In this document: piece by piece, positions 1-5,050 of the stretch
Numbering within the stretch: the stretch's first letter is position 1
Layout: every line of letters begins with the position of its first letter
Assembly: GCA_002371695.1 (NCBI GenBank)
Contig: DFGG01000126.1
Location: 1-7,762 of the forward strand
DNA length: 7,762 nt
Source: a bacterium UBA3756
GTDB lineage: Bacteria > Bacteroidota > Bacteroidia > Bacteroidales > Bacteroidaceae
Direction: 5' to 3'
Program-made: the position numbers and the translations under genes
Notes under the pieces: model-generated
Database searches by the model: none
What the model saw: the letters and a program-made list of their open reading frames with translations, nothing else
What the model was told of the DNA's origin: nothing

Positions 1-1241
1 CCGTATTCGGGCGAGATGATTGGCTTGGGGAAGAGGCGAGCCATCACCCCTGGCGTAAACTGCTGTTCTTTTCCCGTGGCAGCAGGAGCTGGCTGGCCTG
101 CCTCCATCGCAGCCTTGGAAGCTTTCTTGTTGAAGAGCAGTCGCAGTGTCTTATCGAGGAAATAGCGCGCATTCATCCACGTATGTCCGAACTTGTCGGT
201 GGTGAGCTCTTTCACGGTTCGGATGCCTTTCTTGTCGAGGAACTCCATATAGTCGCGGGCTGTGCCATAGAGGAAATCATCTGTACCCACTCCAAGCCAG
301 AAGAGATTGATCTTGGAGTTGGTATCTTTGGCATTGTCATAGACGCCAGGAATGTCGGTAGATGTAAACGAGCTGTAGCTGCACAGATAGGAGAACTTAT
401 CGAGATGGCTCAGGCCGTTGAACAGTGCCTGATTACCACCACGCGAGAAACCTCCGATGGCCCGATGGTCTGAATCGTTGATGGTACGGTAGTTGGCCTC
501 AACGTATGGCATCAGGTCGTTGATCAGGTCTTGGCTGAAGACATCTCCCCCAAAACGGGTCTGAGGCATATTCTGGCCTTCCGGTTGTTTAACAAGCAGC
601 TTGCTGGGATTGCCGTATGGCAGCACGACAATCATCTCCCGGGCAGCATCTTCGGCCAGGAGATTATCGAGAATGTAGTTCACGCGGCCGACCTTATAAT
701 ACACCTCCTCGGTATCGGTTGTGCCGCTGATGAGATAGAACACAGGATAGTCCTTATCGTGGTCACGCATATAGCCAGGCGGCAGATAGACGATGGCATT
801 GTTGGTGCCTCCGAGGCTTTTCGAATAGTAGTGTATGTACTCCATACGTCCGTGGGGCACATTCTTGATGTCGCTAACCATCGGAGCGCTGGGGTTCTTG
901 ATCTCCAGAAGACTGTTCTTGAAGCCTTCGTTTGGGAAATATTGCGGGTTCATCGGGTCCATGATGCTCACGCCGTCGACCACGAAACAATAGGGATACA
1001 AGTCTGGGGCTGCCGGACCCAGAGTGGCTGTCCATACCCCATCCGCATCGCGCTGCATCGGTTTCCTGCCAGCGAACTGTACATCGACCTGCACATTCTT
1101 CGCATGGTTGTTCCAATAGCGGAAAGTGACAGTTCCGTCGGCATTACAGACTGTTGACTGTTGCTCCTCTGATGGCTGTGCCCAGCATCCTATTACAACG
1201 GCAAGGAGTGAGACCATCGTGAAAATCCTGAAGTTCCTCAT
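1..1241 (-). CDS. Secreted esterase with N-terminal E-set/CBM48-like domain (3' end outside window)
   Basis: 413 complete codons are visible from the ATG at 1241; no stop is reached. Residues 1-22 form a signal peptide. V16-I17-G18-C19 fits a lipobox, but A21-Q22 also suits signal peptidase I, so lipoprotein versus soluble export is undecided. Residues about 31-115 (NADGTVTFRYW at the start, PDLYPYCFVVDG, then DPMNP) resemble the E-set/CBM48 module found before such esterases. Residues about 130-370 are an alpha/beta-hydrolase of the esterase D/feruloyl-esterase type: nucleophile S266 in GFSRGG (264-269), probable acid D321 or D322 in GVGTDD, and H353 in FGHTW. This family usually removes acyl groups from plant polysaccharides or other esters; the substrate cannot be read here. 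After a Pro/Ala/Gln-rich linker (about 380-395) the frame continues through PKPIISPEY, which resembles the opening of a second module. It has its own promoter and appears to be separate from the upstream operon. Family call is firm, specificity is not. Confidence 0.88.
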   Translation of the reverse strand, partial: MRNFRIFTMVSLLAVVIGCWAQPSEEQQSTVCNADGTVTFRYWNNHAKNVQVDVQFAGRKPMQRDADGVWTATLGPAAPDLYPYCFVVDGVSIMDPMNPQYFPNEGFKNSLLEIKNPSAPMVSDIKNVPHGRMEYIHYYSKSLGGTNNAIVYLPPGYMRDHDKDYPVFYLISGTTDTEEVYYKVGRVNYILDNLLAEDAAREMIVVLPYGNPSKLLVKQPEGQNMPQTRFGGDVFSQDLINDLMPYVEANYRTINDSDHRAIGGFSRGGNQALFNGLSHLDKFSYLCSYSSFTSTDIPGVYDNAKDTNSKINLFWLGVGTDDFLYGTARDYMEFLDKKGIRTVKELTTDKFGHTWMNARYFLDKTLRLLFNKKASKAAMEAGQPAPAATGKEQQFTPGVMARLFPKPIISPEY

Positions 1242-1277
1242 AATCCTATAGGTTTTTAATTGTTAGAAAAGACATGG

Positions 1278-1308
1278 CAAATATAAGAATAAAAACCGAA
1301 TCCACCAA
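1278..1308 (-). promoter_or_regulatory. Bacteroidota-type promoter of the esterase gene
   Basis: On the minus strand a -7 element TATATTTG (1285-1278) matches TAnnTTTG exactly. A -33 element TTG (1308-1306) lies 20 bp upstream, the expected spacing for the Bacteroidota primary sigma factor. Transcription would start near 1271, giving a leader of about 30 nt before the ATG at 1241. An AGGA lies close to that ATG. Called from sequence alone. Confidence 0.72.
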
Positions 1309-1314
1309 GAAAAG

Positions 1315-1350
1315 TGTCAAATTTCTGACAAAAGGCATGCAAAATGGCAT
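1315..1350. promoter_or_regulatory. Possible operator upstream of the esterase promoter
   Basis: Just upstream of the -33 element lies a dyad TGTCA-N6-TGACA (1315-1330). Next to it is a direct repeat, caaaaggcat (1329-1338) and caaaatggcat (1340-1350), whose copies start 11 bp apart, about one helical turn. The position suits a regulator acting on the esterase promoter. The arms are short and the region is AT-rich, so chance is a real alternative. Confidence 0.25.
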
Positions 1351-1390
1351 CTTGAAGTAAGCAGAAGCAGGGTTACCGGCTGAAGACAAG

Positions 1391-1456
1391 TTTGCCCGGA
1401 GCAAAGTAGGAGTTTGCTCCGGGCAAAGTCAGGGTTTGCTCCGAGGAAAGTCTGAG
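1391..1456. repeat. Three-unit 22-bp tandem repeat with palindromic 15-bp cores
   Basis: Three 15-bp cores, each followed by a 7-bp spacer, repeat with an exact 22-bp period. The cores are tttgcccggagcaaa (1391-1405), tttgctccgggcaaa (1413-1427) and tttgctccgaggaaa (1435-1449). The spacers are gtaggag, gtcaggg and gtctgag. Core 1 is the exact reverse complement of core 2, so RNA from either strand can form a 15-bp stem with a 7-nt loop. Core 3 differs from core 2 at two positions and could compete for core 1. Each core is also nearly self-palindromic (TTTGC...GCAAA). The cluster starts three bases after the stop codon of the DUF1015 gene. It may act in 3'-end formation or mRNA stability for the operon, but no T-run follows the hairpin on either strand, so it is not a standard intrinsic terminator. 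Confidence 0.85.
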
Positions 1457-1459
1457 AGA

Positions 1460-2707
1460 TCAGCTGAGCTTGTGGATAACAAGTCCCGAACGCAATTTGG
1501 GTTCAAACCAAGTTGCCTTCGGAGGCATGATTTTACCTGAGTCGGCAATATCCATGATCTGCTGCATCGACACAGGGTAGAGTGCCAGTGCGGCCCGCAT
1601 CTCACCTGAGTCCACACGGCGTTTCAGCTCACCAAGCCCGCGCAGTCCTCCCACGAAATCAATACGCTGGGAAGAGCGCAGGTCACCGATGTTCAGTATC
1701 TCATCGAGGATGAGTCGGCTGGAGATATCCACATCGAGCACGCCAATGGGGTCGCTATTGTCGTAGGTACCCTCCTTAGCCTTCAGGCTGAACCAGTGCT
1801 GGTCCAGATAGAGAGAGAACTCGTGCAGCTGCTGTGGCTTGTAGATTTCGGTTCCCTTGTCTTCCACTTCGAAGTTCACCTGCAGTGCAGCCAGAAATTC
1901 TTCGGACGACATGCCGTTGAGGTCTTTGACCACGCGATTGTAATCGAGGATGGTCAGCTGGGATGCTTGGAAGCAGACGGCCATGAAATAGTTATACTCC
2001 TCATCGCCCCGATGGTTGGGGTTCTGCTTCTGTTTCTCTGCTCCGACGAGTGCTGCCGCTGCTGAACGATGGTGCCCGTCGGCGATATACATTGAAGGCA
2101 TCTTCCGGAACTCTTCAGTGATGGTCTGCATGTCCTGCTCGTCTGAGATTACCCAGAACTGATGGCGGAACCCATCGATAGGCGCGATGAAGTCATACTC
2201 GGGCTCGGTGGCAGCATAGCGCATCAGCAGTTCGTTGAGCACCTGGTTGTCGGGATAAGCGAAGAAAACGGGCTCGATATTGGCATTATTTACCCTGACG
2301 TGCTTCATGCGGTCTTCCTCCTTATCGCGACGGGTCAGCTCATGCTTCTTGATGCGCCCGGCCATATAGTCGTCGGTATGGGCACATACCACCAGTCCGT
2401 ACTGCGTCTTGCCGTTCATCGTCTGGGCATAGATATAATAATGTTCGTCAGCGTCCTGGACGAGCCATCCCTTATCCTGAAACTTCTGGAAGTTCTCAGC
2501 AGCCTTCTCGTAGACACGAGGGTCATACTCAGAGGTACCTACGGGGAAATCAATCTCGGGCTTGATGATATGATACAGACTCTTCTCATTGTCACCGGCC
2601 TCAGCACGTGCCTCTTCAGAGTCGAGCACGTCGTAAGGGCGGCTTTCTACCTGCTCAACCAAATCTTTTGGTGGGCGGATTCCCTTGAATGGTTTTACGA
2701 TTGCCAT
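1460..2707 (-). CDS. DUF1015 family protein, last gene of the ior operon
   Basis: The 415-residue product matches the DUF1015 (COG4198) family over what appears to be its full length; the biochemical function is not established to my knowledge. Visible family landmarks are an N-terminal KPFKGIRPP (5-13), PYDV (24-27), a charged HELTRRDKEEDR segment (122-133), DGHHR (210-214) after a hydrophobic strand, and a C-terminal MPPKATWFEPKLRSGL (394-409). No signal peptide or membrane segment is seen, so it should be cytosolic. The DGHHR motif recalls the GxHR-type motif of ParB/sulfiredoxin-fold proteins, some of which are free-serine kinases (SbnI, SerK); that link is my inference. The ATG at 2707 lies 2 bp after the HIT gene stop and has no clear Shine-Dalgarno site, so translation probably depends on the upstream gene. 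I recall DUF1015 genes lying beside serine biosynthesis genes in other Bacteroidota, so its place after iorAB and an aminotransferase is notable. Confidence 0.9.
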   Translation of the reverse strand: MAIVKPFKGIRPPKDLVEQVESRPYDVLDSEEARAEAGDNEKSLYHIIKPEIDFPVGTSEYDPRVYEKAAENFQKFQDKGWLVQDADEHYYIYAQTMNGKTQYGLVVCAHTDDYMAGRIKKHELTRRDKEEDRMKHVRVNNANIEPVFFAYPDNQVLNELLMRYAATEPEYDFIAPIDGFRHQFWVISDEQDMQTITEEFRKMPSMYIADGHHRSAAAALVGAEKQKQNPNHRGDEEYNYFMAVCFQASQLTILDYNRVVKDLNGMSSEEFLAALQVNFEVEDKGTEIYKPQQLHEFSLYLDQHWFSLKAKEGTYDNSDPIGVLDVDISSRLILDEILNIGDLRSSQRIDFVGGLRGLGELKRRVDSGEMRAALALYPVSMQQIMDIADSGKIMPPKATWFEPKLRSGLVIHKLS

Positions 2708-2709
2708 GA

Positions 2710-3135
2710 TTACAGATACTGCTTAATTTTCTCAATCATCTCTGCATATTCCGCATCAGAAAGGTATACCTTGCCAGGATTCATCTGGAACGTGCCACCG
2801 TAATCGGGGCCATCAACGTATTTGGGAGCCAGATGGAAGTGCAGGTGCGAGAGCTTGTCGCTATAGGCACCGTAGTTGATCTTCTCGGGATTGAAAGCCT
2901 TCTGCATGGCTCTCGTCACTCGAGCCACATCGGCCATGAAGGCATTGCGGTCTTCGTCAGAGAGTTCATTAAGATCGTTTACATGGTCTTTATAAGCCAC
3001 GAGACAACGGCCACGATAGGTTTGCTCCTTAAACAGGAAAGCGCGTGACACCGACAGCTGACAGATCTCTATCATCAGGTCGTGGAGTGTCTGATTGTTG
3101 GTGCAGTAAAGGCACTGCTTGGGATCACTTTGCAT
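2710..3135 (-). CDS. HIT-family nucleotide hydrolase/transferase
   Basis: The 141-residue product is a HIT (histidine triad) protein of normal length. The triad H97-L-H99-F-H101 followed by LAPKY is complete; by analogy with Hint proteins the middle histidine, H99, would be the nucleophile that forms the nucleotidyl intermediate. C8-L-Y-C11 near the N-terminus is a CxxC of the kind that binds zinc in many bacterial HIT proteins. H51 in KDHVNDL and N87 in NYGAY fit the rest of the fold. Family members split nucleoside phosphoramidates, adenylates or dinucleotide polyphosphates; the substrate here cannot be told from sequence. The protein should be cytosolic. The ATG at 3135 is 2 bp from the aminotransferase stop and the gene's own stop is 2 bp from the DUF1015 start, so it is firmly inside the operon. 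One idea, not shown, is that it clears acyl- or aminoacyl-adenylates linked to arylacetate or amino acid activation. Confidence 0.93.
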   Translation of the reverse strand: MQSDPKQCLYCTNNQTLHDLMIEICQLSVSRAFLFKEQTYRGRCLVAYKDHVNDLNELSDEDRNAFMADVARVTRAMQKAFNPEKINYGAYSDKLSHLHFHLAPKYVDGPDYGGTFQMNPGKVYLSDAEYAEMIEKIKQYL

Positions 3136-3137
3136 AA

Positions 3138-4454
3138 TTATTGTTTTATAGGGTTGTTCTCTTCAAATATCTGCATACGCTCTTCGAGCATATCGTACTG
3201 ATGTTCTTCGATGAAAGAAGTGCAGACGCGCAGTCCTTCCTGCTCAGAGCCACAGGTTATGAGGCAGATGGCCGAAACGCCGTAGTACATCAGTTCGTGG
3301 GCCAGTTGTCCACTGGTCATGCCAGGATAGCCTATTGTGAAATAGAATCCGTCTGCTATCGGTTCATCGAGGTCCTTGTCGTAGACCACATAGAAATTGT
3401 GACGGCAGAATATCTCCTTCAACTTCCGGGCCCGTTCTCCATAGACACTGATTTCCTTGCGGAAGTCATAGCGTCCCTCATAGGCAGCCTTCAGCATGGC
3501 GGCCATGGCAAACTGCGCACTATGGCTAGTGCCGGAGGAGAGAGCATAGAGCATACGAGTGGAAAATACCAAACCGAAGGGAAGACCTTCGTAGCGATTG
3601 GCCAGATCCGTGAAGTGGCGATGGAACAGCTTATCGGAGATACAGGTTACACCGATTCGTTCACCAGCATAACTGAAAGCCTTGGACCCACTGATGAGCA
3701 ACATATAGTTGTCGGTATAGCGGGCAACGGTGGCCTGATATGGTGGTTCGAAGGGGGTACTGAGGTTCTTACGGAAATCCATGGCAAAATAGGCCAAGTC
3801 TTCCATCACAATCGTGTCGTACTTGGTTGCCAGTTCCCCTATCACCTTCAGTTCCTCTTCACGGAGGCAAATCCAGGAAGGATTGTTAGGATTACTGTAA
3901 ACGATGGCACAAATATTGCCCTTCGAAAGATAGCTCTCCAATTTGGGGCCTAATTTCTCACCGCGGAAGTCATAGACGTCAAACGTCTCATACTTCACGC
4001 CCATCACTTGAAGCTGCATCTTCTGGACAGGGAAACCCGGGTCGATGAAGAGTACCGTATCTTTCTGCCTATCGCATTGGGAGCAAGTGAGAAACGAAGC
4101 AAACGTTCCCTGCATCGACCCCGTTACAGGCACACAGCCCTCAGGCTGGATGTCAACTCCGATAAAAGCCTTCACGAACTGCGAGGCTGCCTGTTTCAGG
4201 ACTGGTGCTCCTTGAATGTCGGGGTATGAGTGGGCAATACCATCCTGAAGGGCCTTGATCTGAGCATCGACACCTACCTGGGCAGCAGGCAGTCCGGGGA
4301 TGCCCATCTCCATCTTGATGAACTCTACCCCACTCTCCTGCTCGGCCTTGGCTGCCACTTGCTTCACTTCGCGAATCGTAGCCTTGGCAAAATCTTGGAT
4401 GCCAAGCTGAGCAACGAGGCCGTCTACTATTTCTCTCTTTATCGGAGTGTTCAT
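3138..4454 (-). CDS. Class I/II PLP-dependent aminotransferase, probably aromatic
   Basis: The 438-residue product is a complete fold-type I aminotransferase. The Schiff-base lysine is K258 in SGSKAFSYAGERIG (255-268), with R266 expected near the PLP phosphate. Also visible are TGSMQGTF (111-118, phosphate loop), NPNNP (188-192, with N191 as the pyridoxal O3' ligand), D219 and Y222 in MEDLAY, and R409 in GLRVCTSF as the likely substrate carboxylate arginine. No catalytic residue is missing. The protein should be cytosolic. Its ATG overlaps the iorB stop as ATGA and has a strong GGAGG site inside iorB, so the two are probably made in step. From this link I infer that it interconverts aromatic amino acids and the arylpyruvates used by IorAB. 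Sequence alone does not exclude aspartate, alanine or branched-chain substrates. Confidence 0.93.
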   Translation of the reverse strand: MNTPIKREIVDGLVAQLGIQDFAKATIREVKQVAAKAEQESGVEFIKMEMGIPGLPAAQVGVDAQIKALQDGIAHSYPDIQGAPVLKQAASQFVKAFIGVDIQPEGCVPVTGSMQGTFASFLTCSQCDRQKDTVLFIDPGFPVQKMQLQVMGVKYETFDVYDFRGEKLGPKLESYLSKGNICAIVYSNPNNPSWICLREEELKVIGELATKYDTIVMEDLAYFAMDFRKNLSTPFEPPYQATVARYTDNYMLLISGSKAFSYAGERIGVTCISDKLFHRHFTDLANRYEGLPFGLVFSTRMLYALSSGTSHSAQFAMAAMLKAAYEGRYDFRKEISVYGERARKLKEIFCRHNFYVVYDKDLDEPIADGFYFTIGYPGMTSGQLAHELMYYGVSAICLITCGSEQEGLRVCTSFIEEHQYDMLEERMQIFEENNPIKQ

Positions 4455-5023
4455 TTCTGAGCCTCCCTTCCTATGGCCAGTGCCTTGATGTTAGCCTCTA
4501 CGATAGCTTCACCCTTACGACCGAAAACACGGCGAATGGCATCTTCCAACTTGTCGTACTCAATGCCCAATGCCTTCTGTGCAGCACCCAGCAGAATCAC
4601 ATTGGCAGAACGGGGCACGCCATTATCCTTGGCAACTTGCTCTATATCCAAAACGATGACATTCTTAACCGCAGCAAGATCAGCCTTAATCTTCTCTATA
4701 TCAGGATAATTCGGGATATTGACGAAAGGAGCGCTCGAAGTGATGATCCAGCCGTCTTTCGAAAGGAAAGGCAGATAGCGGAGAGCCTCCATCGGTTCCA
4801 TTGAGATAATCACGTCAGCACTGCCGAGAGCGATCAGATCGCTGCTGATAGGATTGCTGGAGATTCGCAGGTTGGACTGAACGTCACCACCACGCTGTGA
4901 CATACCGTGCACCTCTGCTTGCTTGATATAGAGATTCTCCTTCATGGCAGCCTCGCCAATGATGGTCGCGATAGAAAGGATACCCTGTCCTCCTACGCCG
5001 CATAAGATAATATCTGTTTTCAT
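4451..5023 (-). CDS. iorB: Indolepyruvate:ferredoxin oxidoreductase, beta (gamma-domain) subunit
   Basis: The 190-residue product matches IorB, the small subunit equivalent to the gamma domain of pyruvate:ferredoxin oxidoreductases. It opens with CGVGGQGIL (GxGGQG at 9-14), has the family signature EVHGMSQRGG (37-46), and continues with ISMEPMEALRYLPFL and PRSANVILLGA. It contributes to CoA and thiamine-diphosphate chemistry at the interface with IorA and has no Fe-S motif of its own. I chose the ATG at 5023 rather than the in-frame GTG at 5047: the family begins at MKTDIILCG, and the eight extra codons come from a GTGAA-rich stretch that looks like spacer. The gene starts 27 bp after iorA and overlaps the aminotransferase start by 4 bp (ATGA). 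Confidence 0.93.
   Translation of the reverse strand: MKTDIILCGVGGQGILSIATIIGEAAMKENLYIKQAEVHGMSQRGGDVQSNLRISSNPISSDLIALGSADVIISMEPMEALRYLPFLSKDGWIITSSAPFVNIPNYPDIEKIKADLAAVKNVIVLDIEQVAKDNGVPRSANVILLGAAQKALGIEYDKLEDAIRRVFGRKGEAIVEANIKALAIGREAQK
4462..4466 (-). promoter_or_regulatory. Strong Shine-Dalgarno site of the aminotransferase, inside iorB
   Basis: GGAGG, within GGGAGG, lies 7 nt upstream of the ATG at 4454, in the last codons of iorB. It stands out because the other starts of this operon show weak sites or none, as is usual in Bacteroidota. It supports the chosen start and suggests the aminotransferase is translated at a high rate or by direct re-initiation. Confidence 0.7.
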
Positions 5024-5050
5024 ACTGTTCACTTTTTCACTATTCACAAT
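5024..5050 (-). repeat. GTGAA-type short repeat in the iorA-iorB spacer
   Basis: On the minus strand the spacer holds GTGAATA, GTGAAAAA and GTGAACA in a row, units of 7, 8 and 7 bp. They contain in-frame GTG codons that can pass for an upstream iorB start. I take the stretch as non-coding spacer; it could also vary in length between strains. Confidence 0.5.

Noticed and set aside
531..1157. A 208-codon open frame on the plus strand opposite the esterase
   Set aside because: The minus strand carries a continuous signal peptide, E-set and esterase sequence with a catalytic triad; the plus-strand product resembles nothing.
1391..1427. Reading the 15-bp hairpin as a standard intrinsic terminator of the ior operon
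   Set aside because: The stem is strong, but neither strand has a T-run after it, unlike the clear terminator at 6724-6755. A role at the 3' end remains possible but is not shown.
1391..1456. Reading the 22-bp repeats as a small CRISPR array
   Set aside because: Cores are 15 bp with 7-bp spacers that resemble each other, one core is inverted, and no cas gene is near. CRISPR repeats and spacers are longer and the spacers unrelated.
3016..3029. A further copy of the repeat core (ggtttgctcc) inside the HIT gene
   Set aside because: Only about ten bases match, there is no palindromic partner, and the bases encode conserved-looking protein sequence; chance explains it.
3141..3953. A 270-codon open frame on the plus strand opposite the aminotransferase gene
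   Set aside because: It is antisense to a clearly recognisable enzyme with all catalytic residues, has no recognisable domain or promoter, and its length follows from the codon bias of the real gene.
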